Below the pieces are notes generated by a model that was not told the DNA's origin, did not search any database, and saw nothing but the letters and a program-made list of their open reading frames with translations. Positions 56,143 to 64,000 of a stretch of 64,000 nt of DNA are shown here, piece after piece. The position numbers and the translations under genes were made by a program. Every line of letters starts with the position of its first letter. Within the stretch, counting starts at the first letter, position 1. The stretch is taken from positions 213,074 through 277,073 of the forward strand of contig CATOSK010000004.1 of assembly GCA_951812535.1 (NCBI GenBank), given 5' to 3'. The DNA is from an uncultured Dehalococcoidia bacterium. Its GTDB lineage: Bacteria > Chloroflexota > Dehalococcoidia > Lucifugimonadales > UBA3495.

Positions 56143-56991
56143 ATGGTTAGTAGGAGTCCGGTGATTGATGTGCAGGTGCATTGCTACCAGAGGAACACGG
56201 CGGAGACGCCGTGGGCGGGGTTTATACAGGGGCCGGAGGAGATGACGGGGGACGATATGGTGGCGGCGATGGACGGGCTGGGGATAGACGGGGCGCTGCT
56301 GGTGTCGCCGTTTGCGATTTACCGGTACGATCCGAGTTATGCGCTTTCGGTGTACGAGAAGCATCCGACACGGTTCGGGGTGATCCGGCCTTTTGATCCG
56401 ACGTCGGAGAGCATCGAGGCGGAGATGGAGGAGTGGACGGGCAGGCCGGGTGTGGTGGGGGCGCGGATCATGCTAACGGCCTACGATTTCTGGGCGGACC
56501 ACCCGGGGTTGAACCGGATCATGGCGGCGGCGGGCCGAGCGGGTGTTCCGGTAAACGTGATGTGCTCGACGAGGCTGCCGGTCCTGGGTGAACTGGCGAA
56601 GCAGAATCCGAACACGCGAGTGGTGATTGACCACCTGGGGATTGTCCAACCGCCGGAGCCGCCTGCCCCGCCCGAAGCGTGGGCGGACCTGCCGCTGGTG
56701 CTGTCGCTGGCGGAACTGGACAACGTGGCGATCAAGATTTCCGGGGCCGGGACGCTGGCCCATGAGCCGTTCCCCTATGGGGATATCTGGGAGCCGTTGC
56801 GGATGATTTTCGATGCCTTTGGTTTCGAGCGGTGCATGTGGGGGACGGATTGGACGCGGGCGATTAATCTGCTGACCTACGAGCAGGGGGTCGAGGCGTT
56901 CCGGGTGACGGACCAGCTTTCAGAATCGGAGCGGGCGGCGCTGATGGGCGGGACGCTGCGGGAGATCTACAAGTGGGAGCCGGGGGGATAA
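56143..56991 (+). CDS. Amidohydrolase family protein with altered metal motif
   Basis: This 282-residue protein belongs to the amidohydrolase 2 group of metal-dependent TIM barrels (decarboxylases, lactonases). Near the N terminus the usual DxHxH motif reads DVQVH (Asp9, Gln11, His13), so one metal ligand is changed. Later motifs are normal: VIDHLG, IKISGAG and CMWGTDWTR, the last with the conserved Asp. AGGAAAGGAG precedes the ATG. It is followed by a formamidase-like gene and may act with it. The Gln substitution means that activity should not be assumed. Confidence 0.85.
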   Translation: MVSRSPVIDVQVHCYQRNTAETPWAGFIQGPEEMTGDDMVAAMDGLGIDGALLVSPFAIYRYDPSYALSVYEKHPTRFGVIRPFDPTSESIEAEMEEWTGRPGVVGARIMLTAYDFWADHPGLNRIMAAAGRAGVPVNVMCSTRLPVLGELAKQNPNTRVVIDHLGIVQPPEPPAPPEAWADLPLVLSLAELDNVAIKISGAGTLAHEPFPYGDIWEPLRMIFDAFGFERCMWGTDWTRAINLLTYEQGVEAFRVTDQLSESERAALMGGTLREIYKWEPGG

Positions 56992-57080
56992 CCGGGGAGA
57001 CGTTGGGGGATGCATCCCCCAAACCCCCTGGGAAAAGGGGGTCCGCCGCCTGGGGAAGACAATACGTAAAGGAGGGGGCG

Positions 57081-58187
57081 ATGAAGACGATTGAGGTGGA
57101 CTACTCGAAGCGATGCGGAGATGAGCCGGGGAAGGGGCACAACCGGTGGCACCCGGATATTCCTCCGGCAGTGACAGCCGATCTGGGCGAGGAAGTGGTG
57201 ATGCAAACGAGGAACGCGTTCGATATGCAGATCACTCCTGCATCTCAAGCGGCGGACCTGTTGAATGCGGACCTGAACCTGGTGCATCCTCTGACCGGGC
57301 CGGTGTACGTAAACGGGGCGGAGCCGGGGGACCTGCTGGAGATCAATATCCAGAATATCGAACCGGCCGGGTGGGGGTTCACGACGATTCTGCCGGGGTT
57401 CGGGTTTCTGCGAGACGTGTACACGGAGCCATATATCGTCCACTGGGAGATGCGGGACGGGTACGCGCAATCGGAGCAGCTTCCCGGGCTGCGGGTGCCT
57501 GAAGCGTCCTTCATGGGCACGATCGGGGTGGCACCGTCGCGGGTCCTGCGGCAAGAAATCCTGTTGCGGGAGGATGAACTGCTGAGGAGGGGAGGCATGG
57601 TAGTGGGGCCGACTCCGGCAGGAGCGGTTCCGGGGGATGAGCCGTTCGCCACGGAGGGGCTGCGGACGATCCCGCCGCGGGAAAACGGGGGCAACGTGGA
57701 CATCAAGCAACTGACCGGGGGGACGAGGCTATTCCTGCCGGTGTTTGTCCCGGGGGCGCTGTTTTCCGCCGGGGACGCTCACTATGCACAGGGAGACTCG
57801 GAGTGCTGCGGGACGGCGATCGAGATGGACTGCACCTTGCATGTGTCCTTCCAGGTGAGGAAGGGCGAGGCGGCGAGCCGGGGGATCAACTTTCCGTATT
57901 TTGAGCGGGACGACTACTTCACTGCTCCGGAGATGGCCGCTCCGAGGCGATTCCTGGCGGCTACCGGGATGTGCATTTCCGACGGGACCAACGAGTCGGA
58001 GCACGCGACGCTGGCATCGCGGCAAGCGCTGCTGAACATGATCCACCTGCTGATTGAGCGGGGCTGGACGCGGGAGCAGGCGTACTGCATCTGCAGCGTG
58101 GCGGTGGACCTGAAGGTGAGCGAGGTGGTGGACGTGCCGAACTTCGTGGTGTCGGCGTTTCTGCCGCTGGACATTTTCGTGGAGTAG
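57081..58187 (+). CDS. Acetamidase/formamidase family protein
   Basis: The 368-residue protein resembles FmdA/AmdA, which hydrolyse formamide or short amides. It shows HNRWHPDIPPAVTADLGEEV, AEPGDLLEINIQNIEPAGWG, FVPGALFSAGDAHYAQGDSE (with the conserved Asp/Glu pair) and CCGTAIEMDCT. The ATG at 57081 follows AAAGGAGGGGGCG; an upstream reading into the end of the amidohydrolase gene was rejected. It lies 89 bases after the amidohydrolase gene and probably shares its transcript. Confidence 0.92.
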   Translation: MKTIEVDYSKRCGDEPGKGHNRWHPDIPPAVTADLGEEVVMQTRNAFDMQITPASQAADLLNADLNLVHPLTGPVYVNGAEPGDLLEINIQNIEPAGWGFTTILPGFGFLRDVYTEPYIVHWEMRDGYAQSEQLPGLRVPEASFMGTIGVAPSRVLRQEILLREDELLRRGGMVVGPTPAGAVPGDEPFATEGLRTIPPRENGGNVDIKQLTGGTRLFLPVFVPGALFSAGDAHYAQGDSECCGTAIEMDCTLHVSFQVRKGEAASRGINFPYFERDDYFTAPEMAAPRRFLAATGMCISDGTNESEHATLASRQALLNMIHLLIERGWTREQAYCICSVAVDLKVSEVVDVPNFVVSAFLPLDIFVE

Positions 58188-58209
58188 CCGCTATTCACCC
58201 TTTCCTAAC

Positions 58210-58249
58210 TCCCGCGTAGGCGGGGGAAGGGGCTGCCGGGGGATGACGG
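58210..58249. repeat. Palindromic intergenic repeat, variant form
   Basis: TCCCGCGTAGGCGGGGGAAGG followed by GGCTGCCGGGGGATGACGG, a diverged copy of the repeat family. The rest of the gap 58188-58517 holds no gene. Confidence 0.65.
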
Positions 58250-58517
58250 GGAGAAATGGAAAGCGGGGTGGCGTTCCTGGGTGGGAAGGATGGCAGCGAT
58301 GCAGGCGGGAGTTGCGATTAGCCGGACAGGGACTTTGCGGTCGTCCTGGGGGACGGCGCTGGAGGCGAAGGGAAGCGGCGGGACGATAGGGCGGCGGAAT
58401 GCGTACGGGAGGCACAAAGGAGGGGCGTAATCCGGTATACTCGGGGTGAGCAGGGTTGGCGAATCCCCGCGTGGGGAAATATCATTCTGAATTTCATTAT
58501 GGAAGGCGGTGGAAGTT

Positions 58518-59489
58518 ATGGCAAAGGACATCAGCATCTGCGTAGGGGCGACGGGGTTTGGAGGCGGGGTTTGGCACAGCCCGGACTCTGGGGAAAGCTG
58601 GAGCCGGATCAGGCAGCCGTTCCCGCTGGGCAGCCAGGTGAGGAGCCTGGTGGTGTATCCAGACAATCCGAGCCGGATACTGGCGGGGGCGGATAACGGA
58701 GTGTACCGGAGCGAGGACAAGGGGGCGACGTGGGAGAAGCTGTGGTCGCCGATGGAGGGGATGCCGATCTGGTCGATGTCGATTGATCCGGTGGACACGG
58801 AGACGATATTCGTGGGGATCAAGCCGGCGGCGCTTTTCCGGTCGAAGGACGGGGGACAGAGCTGGACGAAGCTGGGGGTGCAGATGGCGCAGGACTGTCC
58901 GATAGGGCCGCCGATGGTGACGATGCTGATGGTTGATCCGAAGGACCACAACACGGTGTGGGCCGGAGTGGAGGTGGACGGGATTTACCGGAGCCTGGAC
59001 GGCGGGGACTCGTGGACGCACGTTGAGGGCGGGGTGAATCCCGACATTCACGGGATGGCGATCAGCCCGGGCGACTCCGGGCGGGTGGTGGCGAGCACTC
59101 CTCGGGAGATTTACGCGACGACGGATATGGGGGAGAGCTGGGAGTCGGTGGTGACGACGGACCGGTTCCCGCTGCCGTACAGCCGGGGGATCGCGTTCAA
59201 GCCGGGGGACCCGGAAGTGATTTTCTCGGCGATCGGGGATACGGCCATCGGGAGCACCGGGGCGCTGCAGCGGTCTAGGGACGGAGGCGGGACGTGGGAG
59301 ACACGGCCGCTGCCGGTGGAGCCGAACTCCAACCTGTGGGCGTTCGCGACGCATCCGGCGGACCCGGAGGTGGTGCTGGCATCGACGCTGATGGGAGAGG
59401 TGTATTCCAGCGACGACGCGGGGGAGTCGTGGAGGAAGCTGAAGCGGGAGTTCACGGAGGTGGGAGCTATGGTCTGGGTGCCGAATTAA
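58518..59489 (+). CDS. Asp-box (BNR-type) seven-bladed beta-propeller protein
   Basis: The 323-residue protein has seven Asp-box motifs of the S-x-D-x-G-x-S/T-W type: SPDSGESW, SEDKGATW, SKDGGQSW, SLDGGDSW, TTDMGESW, SRDGGGTW and SDDAGESW. This predicts a seven-bladed propeller like those of sialidases, sortilin and YCF48. No sialidase Arg triad, signal peptide or membrane anchor is evident. The ATG at 58518 is preferred over a GTG 9 bases earlier. Its function is unknown; it is placed after the amidohydrolase and formamidase-like genes. Confidence 0.9.
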   Translation: MAKDISICVGATGFGGGVWHSPDSGESWSRIRQPFPLGSQVRSLVVYPDNPSRILAGADNGVYRSEDKGATWEKLWSPMEGMPIWSMSIDPVDTETIFVGIKPAALFRSKDGGQSWTKLGVQMAQDCPIGPPMVTMLMVDPKDHNTVWAGVEVDGIYRSLDGGDSWTHVEGGVNPDIHGMAISPGDSGRVVASTPREIYATTDMGESWESVVTTDRFPLPYSRGIAFKPGDPEVIFSAIGDTAIGSTGALQRSRDGGGTWETRPLPVEPNSNLWAFATHPADPEVVLASTLMGEVYSSDDAGESWRKLKREFTEVGAMVWVPN

Positions 59490-59562
59490 GCAACTACCTC
59501 AAAACTAATCCCGCCTCCCTCAAGTCCCCTCTCCTGTGGTGCGCCGGAGCGGGGGGATGGGC

Positions 59563-59710
59563 GGGGGTCTGGGTTCCCGCCCCTGCCTACGCAGGGGAAG
59601 GCTCTGCGCGGGGATGACGGGAAGCGGGGCTTGCTCCGGTTGCCGTTCTTGGGGCGGGGGTTTTACCGGGGTCTGGGTCCCTGCCCCTGCGTAGGCAGGG
59701 GCAGGCGGGG
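59563..59710. repeat. Two palindromic repeats sharing the 80-bp array flank
   Basis: Two elements (59563-59620 and 59662-59710) each contain CCCTGCCTACGCAGGGG or its reverse, the first with AGGCTCTGCGCGGGGATGACGG. Between them is GCTTGCTCCGGTTGCCGTTC, the flank found in the tandem array at 52046-52318. The elements thus come from the same source. They fill most of the 338-base gap 59490-59827. Confidence 0.85.
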
Positions 59711-59744
59711 GTGTGGGGCCAGCCTGGAAGGCGAGGGTTTTTCG

Positions 59745-59774
59745 TTGACGCGGGGCGTAATGCCCATTTACGAT
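59745..59774 (+). promoter_or_regulatory. Candidate promoter of the iodate-reductase-like operon
   Basis: TTGACG (59745-59750), an 18-base spacer and TACGAT (59769-59774) lie about 54 bases before the first peroxidase gene. It matches the consensus at five and four of six positions. Confidence 0.5.
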
Positions 59775-59827
59775 GGCTTTAACGTGATCCAGCGTATTTC
59801 TCTGCCGGGGGATCCCAGGGTGCCGGC

Positions 59828-60967
59828 ATGACCGGGCAGATCTGGAGGGGAATGTTCGTCAACCGTTTCGTTACGCTCCTGGCCGTTGCAGCGGTCCTGG
59901 CGGCTTCCGCCGGCGCCTTGTCAGCCAATGCCCTCCACGATCCGCAGCCGCCGACGGACTCGCGGCAGCAGGGAGCCACGACCCCCGCGTCGGTGGAAGA
60001 GCTGGGCCACCTCCTGTTCTATGACAACCGGCTTTCGGGCGACGCCTCGGTATCCTGCGCCTCCTGCCATGCTCCCGAAACTGCGTGGACGGATGGGCAG
60101 GCCCTGTCCGCCGGATACCGGAGCACCCTCCACTTCCGCAACACGCCGACCATCCTGAACGCCGGGCGGATGGAGCGGCTGGACTGGGACGGGAGGTTCG
60201 CCGCCCGGGACATGGACAGCCTGGTCCGCGACCACATTGCCGAGGCCCACTTCATGAACATTGACGGGCGCCTCCTGGTCGAGCGGATGAAGCAGACGCC
60301 GGTCTATGAGGAAGCCTTCCAGCGGCTATACGGAAGCGAGGTTTCCTACGGCAAGGTGCTCAACGCCCTGTCCTCCTTCGTATCCTCCCGGAACTCGGTC
60401 AACCACCCCTACCTGCGCTATCTGGAGGGCGACGAGAGCGCCCTGGACTCGCAGCAGCAGGCCGGGCTGGAGCTTTTCCAGGGGAAGGCGGGATGTGCGG
60501 CCTGCCACAGCGGGGAGCTCCTGTCCGACGGCGGGATGCACGCCATCGGGGCGCCAGACAACCCGGAGATATTCAGCGATCCCCTCCGGCATATCACATT
60601 CCGCCGTTTCATGCGGCTCCAGGGAGTACCGGAGTATGTCTCGCTGCGGTCCGACCCGGGGCTGTATGCGGTGACCAACGATGAGGCGGACCGGGGCAAG
60701 TTCCGTACGCCTTCCCTGCTGGAAGCGGGCCGCACCGCTCCCTATATGCACAACGGCGTCTTCACGGACCTCGAGGAAGTGGTCCGCTTCTACAACGACG
60801 GGGGAGGCGCGGGAGAGAATATCGCGCCGGAGTTGAAGCCCCTAGGTCTGACCGACACCGAGATAGAGTCCCTGGCCGCCTTCCTGTCGGTCATGGGCAG
60901 CGAGGAGGAAGCCGTTGCGCCGCCAGAAATGCCGCCATACGAACTGAGGGTGCTGGGCAGCAACTGA
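59828..60967 (+). CDS. idrP1: Di-haem cytochrome c peroxidase-like protein (IdrP1-like)
   Basis: The 379-residue protein has an N-terminal signal sequence (residues 1 to about 36, hydrophobic core FVTLLAVAAVLAASAGALSA) and two haem-binding motifs, CASCH (77-81) and CAACH (223-227), with the CCP/MauG segments GHLLFYDNRLSGD, RFAARDMDSL, FRTPSLLEAGRTAPYMHNGVF and EEVVRFYNDGG. Such proteins reduce hydrogen peroxide in the periplasm. In the known iodate reductase clusters two of them (IdrP1 and IdrP2) accompany IdrA and IdrB, probably to remove peroxide or assist turnover. The stop overlaps the next ATG (TGATG). Confidence 0.9.
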   Translation: MTGQIWRGMFVNRFVTLLAVAAVLAASAGALSANALHDPQPPTDSRQQGATTPASVEELGHLLFYDNRLSGDASVSCASCHAPETAWTDGQALSAGYRSTLHFRNTPTILNAGRMERLDWDGRFAARDMDSLVRDHIAEAHFMNIDGRLLVERMKQTPVYEEAFQRLYGSEVSYGKVLNALSSFVSSRNSVNHPYLRYLEGDESALDSQQQAGLELFQGKAGCAACHSGELLSDGGMHAIGAPDNPEIFSDPLRHITFRRFMRLQGVPEYVSLRSDPGLYAVTNDEADRGKFRTPSLLEAGRTAPYMHNGVFTDLEEVVRFYNDGGGAGENIAPELKPLGLTDTEIESLAAFLSVMGSEEEAVAPPEMPPYELRVLGSN

Positions 60968-62178
60968 TGACCACCTTCGACCGTAACGTTTTCGCGTTTA
61001 CCATCATCGTGGTCGTCGCCGTCGCGGGTTTCGTGGCCCTCCTCGGGGTGTCGGGAATCGGGGTCAGGGATGATACCTCCCGGCGGGCGGCCTCCCCGGG
61101 CGCGGCCCCGGTGGATGCTCCAGCGGAAATACCGTCCCGGGAGGAGTTACGGGCCATGGGCCTGGGGCCGCTGCCGCCGGTGACCATGTCAGCGGACAAC
61201 CCATTGTCGGAGGAAAAGGTGGAGCTGGGGAAGCTGCTCTTTTTCGACCCGCGCATGTCCGGGGACGGGGCAGTGAGCTGCGCCACCTGTCACGGGGCGA
61301 CGCTGGGTTGGGGGGACGGCAACGCCCTGTCCCTGGGCTATCCCGGGACGCTGCACTGGCGGAACTCCCAGACGATCATCAACAGCGCCTACCAACACAA
61401 GCTATTCTGGGCGGGGGAGTCGAAGAGCCTGGAGGCCCAGGCCAAGTCCGCCTTCACGGGCAACGTGGCCGGCAACCTGGACCCGGTGATGGCCGAAGAG
61501 CGGCTGCGGCAGATGCCGGAATACGTGCAACGGTTCAACGAGGTATTCGGAGCGGACTCCCCATCCTTCGACGACGCCCTCCGGGCCGTGGCCGCCTTCG
61601 AGGCGACCATCGTCTCCCGGAACGTGCCGTTCGACCGGTACATGGAGGGAGACGATTCGGCCATGCCGGAGCCGGCATTGCGGGGCCTCGGCCTGTTCGT
61701 GGGCAAGGCCGGATGCGTCGAATGCCACGGTGGGCCGCTGTTCACCGACCAGAGCTTCCACAACATGGGCGTTCCGCCCAACGCGGAGTTTGAGACCAGT
61801 GTGCTGCGCCAGATAACTCTGCGTTACCAGCATCGCGCCAGGGGCGTACCGGAGGAGCTCTACCGGAGCGCCGACCGGGACCTGGGCCTCTACTACACAA
61901 CGAAGCAGGAGGCGGACAAGGGGAAGTTCCGCACCCCCACCGCGCGGGAGGCCGGCCAGACCGGGCCGTACATGCACAACGGGGTGTTCAAGACCCTTCC
62001 CGAGGTGGTTGATTTCTACGACCGGGGAGGGGGCGACCCGGGCAAGGACCCATTGCTGCGCCCCCTGGGCCTGAGCCAGCAGGAAAAGGACGACATCGTG
62101 GAGTTCCTGCTCAGTCTCACCGGGGACGCCATTATCGTGGAACCCCCTGACCTTCCCGAATACGAGGTCTTGCCGTGA
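60967..62178 (+). CDS. idrP2: Di-haem cytochrome c peroxidase-like protein (IdrP2-like)
   Basis: The 403-residue protein starts with an uncleaved or weakly cleaved membrane segment (FAFTIIVVVAVAGFVALLGV, residues 9-28) and so is probably membrane-tethered in the periplasm. Haem motifs are CATCH (105-109) and CVECH (250-254). Other family features are ELGKLLFFDPRMSGDGAVS, AFTGNVAGNL, FRTPTAREAGQTGPYMHNGVF and DFYDRGGGD. It is a paralogue of, but clearly different from, the preceding gene. Its stop overlaps the GTG start of the Rieske gene (GTGA). Confidence 0.9.
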   Translation: MTTFDRNVFAFTIIVVVAVAGFVALLGVSGIGVRDDTSRRAASPGAAPVDAPAEIPSREELRAMGLGPLPPVTMSADNPLSEEKVELGKLLFFDPRMSGDGAVSCATCHGATLGWGDGNALSLGYPGTLHWRNSQTIINSAYQHKLFWAGESKSLEAQAKSAFTGNVAGNLDPVMAEERLRQMPEYVQRFNEVFGADSPSFDDALRAVAAFEATIVSRNVPFDRYMEGDDSAMPEPALRGLGLFVGKAGCVECHGGPLFTDQSFHNMGVPPNAEFETSVLRQITLRYQHRARGVPEELYRSADRDLGLYYTTKQEADKGKFRTPTAREAGQTGPYMHNGVFKTLPEVVDFYDRGGGDPGKDPLLRPLGLSQQEKDDIVEFLLSLTGDAIIVEPPDLPEYEVLP

Positions 62179-62762
62179 ACGACAACAATCCGCCCGACAA
62201 TCCAGCAAGGGCCGAGACAACAGGCCCCGCCGGACTGCTGGAAACGCAAATCACCCGGAGGCGCTTCCTGTTCCTGTCCGCCGCGGCCGTCACAACCGTC
62301 ACGCTCTCGCAGGTGCTGCCGGGTTCCCTGTTCCAGGCGGAAGTTGCCAGCTACGAGGGGGCCAAGATCGGCAGCCTCAGCGCTTTGCCAGTGGGGCAGC
62401 CGCAGGAGTTCCGGTACCCCTGGGACGACCCCAACTGCGTCAACTACCTGGTGAAGCTGGGCGTGCCAGCCGGGGGCGGCGTTGGGCCAGAGCAGGACGT
62501 GGTGGCCTTCAACACGCTGTGTCCCCACATGGGGATGCCCCTGGTCGGCCAGTTCCATCCCGACTCCCAGGTGCTGGGCCCCTGCCCGCTCCATCTCAGC
62601 ACCTACGACCTGACCCGGCACGGAATGATCGTCGCGGGACACGCCACCCAGGGCCTGCCGCAGATCCTGCTGGAAACCAGGGGGGACGACATCTACGCCG
62701 TGGGAGTCATGGCCCTTATCTACGGATTCTCCGACAATGAAAGGGACCCGGAACAGGCCTAG
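62175..62762 (+). CDS. idrB: Tat-exported Rieske subunit of an Idr/Aio-type oxidoreductase
   Basis: The 195-residue protein has a twin-arginine signal (TRRRFLF, residues 28-34, then a hydrophobic stretch to about 54). It ends in an AioB-like Rieske domain with cluster ligands CPH (116-118) and CPLH (137-140), and the AioB-type sequence HATQGLPQILLETRGDDIYA. Normally CPHxGC and CPCH supply two further cysteines that make a disulfide; here these are Met121 and Leu139. Some AioB proteins also lack it. The GTG start at 62175 overlaps the preceding stop. The catalytic subunit, which lacks its own signal, is probably carried out with this protein. Confidence 0.92.
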   Translation: MNDNNPPDNPARAETTGPAGLLETQITRRRFLFLSAAAVTTVTLSQVLPGSLFQAEVASYEGAKIGSLSALPVGQPQEFRYPWDDPNCVNYLVKLGVPAGGGVGPEQDVVAFNTLCPHMGMPLVGQFHPDSQVLGPCPLHLSTYDLTRHGMIVAGHATQGLPQILLETRGDDIYAVGVMALIYGFSDNERDPEQA

Positions 62763-62877
62763 AAGGGGGGAGACCCTGGCAACCCTATACCGGGAGGGCC
62801 CGGGTGGGAGTTGCAACCCAAAAGGGTGTGTGGGAGCAAGGGTAGGCTCTCATATTGATGGTGACCAAAGAGGCGGA

Positions 62878-62917
62878 CGGGGTCTGGATTCCCGCCTTCG
62901 CGGGAATGACGGGAGGG
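62878..62917. repeat. Palindromic intergenic repeat, short form, between idrB and idrA
   Basis: GGGGTCTGGATTCCCGCC followed by TTCGCGGGAATGACGGGAGG lies in the middle of the 246-base gap between the Rieske and molybdopterin subunits. A hairpin here would lie in the common transcript. Confidence 0.85.
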
Positions 62918-63008
62918 GGAGCGGGGTGACAGGAGCGACCGGAAATCATGGGAGCGGGGCTGACGGGAGGGGGTTGTTATGCAAGTGTCAAAAGAGGGGG
63001 GATAGCAG

Positions 63009-64000
63009 ATGCCGGAAGAATACGTTCCAATGGACAGGGTCCCCCTTCCCCCGCCGGATGCGGCCGTCCACACCACGGCCTGCGACTATTGCATCGTCGC
63101 CTGCGGCTATCGGGTGTTCACCTGGCCGGAAGGGCAGGAGGGCGGCCCCCTAGCCCACGAGAACGCGCTGGGCCTGGACTTTCCCACCCGCCTGCTCCAG
63201 GGATGGATCAGCCCCAACCAGCACAACATGGCAATCATCGACGGGAAACGTCACCACGTGGTGGTCCAGCCCGACCCCAACGCCACCGTGGTCAACCGGG
63301 CCGGCAATCACAGCATCCGCGGAGGCACCCTGGCCTTGAAGGTCCACAACCCGGACGGGCCCACCAGGGACAGGCTCAAGACGCCTCTTCTCCGGGTGAA
63401 CGGGGATCTGACGCCTGTGTCCTGGGACGACGCCTTCGAGATAATGGCCCGGGTTTCCCGCCACGTCCTGGACAACTACGGTGAGGCGGCGTGGGCGATG
63501 AAGACCTTCTCGTACCAGTATTTTGAAAACACCTACGCCATCTCCAAGCTAGCCTTCCGCTCCATTGGCACCCCGGCCTACTCGCCCCACGACAAGCCGG
63601 GGCCCGGGGCGGACACCGCCGGGCTGGACGATTCGGGAATCAATCCCTTCAGCGCGTCATACCAGGACTGGTCCGACGCCGAGGTGATCTTTCTGTCCGG
63701 CACCGATCCCTTCGAGAGCAAGACCATCGTCTTCACCGAATGGATGATGACCGGGCCAAGCAAGAAGCTCATCTTCGCCCTGCCCCGGCGCACCACCGGC
63801 GTGGCCTGGGCCGAGCAGAACGGCGGGATGCTGCTGCAGCTCATCCCCGGAAGCGACACCGTCCTACACCTGGCCATCGCCAGGGTTATCCTGGAAAACG
63901 GGTGGGAGGACACCGAGTTCATCGAGCAATGGATCGCCAACTCCTGGGAAATCGACGCCGGCATGGGCCGGGGGACGAGAAACACGCCCTGGCAGTGGCG
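63009..64000 (+). CDS. idrA: Molybdopterin catalytic subunit of the Idr/Aio type (partial)
   Basis: Only the first 330 codons are inside the window. The protein is of the DMSO-reductase superfamily and starts like AioA, the arsenite oxidase large subunit: Cys25-x2-Cys28-x3-Cys32 for a [3Fe-4S] cluster, GYRVFTWPEGQEGG, HENALGLDF and the SIRGG loop with Ser102. The SYQYFENTYAISKLAF and TVLHLAIARVILENGW segments also fit this branch. No export signal is present. A GGGGGG-rich ribosome site precedes the ATG at 63009. Together with two di-haem peroxidases and a Rieske subunit it matches iodate reductase IdrA better than arsenite oxidase, but the final assignment needs phylogeny of the whole gene. 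Confidence 0.85.
   Translation, partial: MPEEYVPMDRVPLPPPDAAVHTTACDYCIVACGYRVFTWPEGQEGGPLAHENALGLDFPTRLLQGWISPNQHNMAIIDGKRHHVVVQPDPNATVVNRAGNHSIRGGTLALKVHNPDGPTRDRLKTPLLRVNGDLTPVSWDDAFEIMARVSRHVLDNYGEAAWAMKTFSYQYFENTYAISKLAFRSIGTPAYSPHDKPGPGADTAGLDDSGINPFSASYQDWSDAEVIFLSGTDPFESKTIVFTEWMMTGPSKKLIFALPRRTTGVAWAEQNGGMLLQLIPGSDTVLHLAIARVILENGWEDTEFIEQWIANSWEIDAGMGRGTRNTPWQW

Noticed and set aside
59828..64000. Arsenite oxidase (Aio) operon
   Set aside because: The Rieske and large subunits are Aio-like, but two cotranscribed di-haem peroxidases fit the Idr gene set and not Aio. This was kept as the main alternative.

Overview
The window is a GC-rich bacterial chromosome segment. Its gene content suggests a marine-type Chloroflexota bacterium of the Dehalococcoidia/SAR202 kind. 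This is an inference from flavin-dependent luciferase-like oxidoreductases, acyl-CoA dehydrogenases, a Cox/xanthine-dehydrogenase-type cluster, a UGSC-family selenoprotein and an IleRS with a GIHH signature. No rRNA or tRNA was seen, so the taxonomy is not proven here.

Layout. 1-8.1 kb (minus strand): the FAD and [2Fe-2S] subunits of a molybdenum hydroxylase, an unusual three-domain fusion (DapA-like aldolase, MfnB-like domain, TusA-like domain), then ileS and mutM. 8.5-29.7 kb (plus strand): one long ribosomal-protein superoperon from rpsL to rpsI that includes fusA, secY, adk, map, infA, rpoA and truA. The tuf gene is absent from its usual place between fusA and rpsJ. A hairpin terminator closes the operon. 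29.7-38.7 kb (minus strand): a SAM-I riboswitch with promoter and terminator precedes mtnA, an arylsulfotransferase-like gene, mtnP, a rhodanese, ahcY and metK, so SAM synthesis, SAH hydrolysis and methylthioadenosine salvage appear to share one SAM-sensing leader. A phosphohexomutase and a CcdA-like membrane protein follow.

38.9-46.7 kb (plus strand): nicotinate phosphoribosyltransferase, a single-chain EtfB-EtfA fusion, two acyl-CoA dehydrogenases, a YHS-domain protein, a luciferase-like monooxygenase and an SMR transporter. 46.7-48.4 kb (minus strand): a UGSC-family selenoprotein, interrupted by an in-frame TGA with a good bacterial SECIS hairpin, and its conserved downstream partner. 48.9-59.5 kb: an accessory region with an MFS transporter, an SDR, a second luciferase-like protein, a stand-alone DnaB C-terminal domain that lacks the catalytic glutamate, a MazEF-like toxin-antitoxin pair, an amidohydrolase, a formamidase-like protein and an Asp-box beta-propeller. 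These genes are separated by a family of short palindromic repeats, including a perfect 80-bp-period array.

59.8-64 kb (plus strand): the most notable system. Two di-haem cytochrome c peroxidase-like genes overlap a Tat-exported Rieske gene and are followed by an AioA/IdrA-type molybdopterin oxidoreductase cut by the window end. This P1-P2-B-A gene set matches the dissimilatory iodate reductase (Idr) gene content rather than a plain arsenite oxidase. The Rieske protein has lost both disulfide cysteines.
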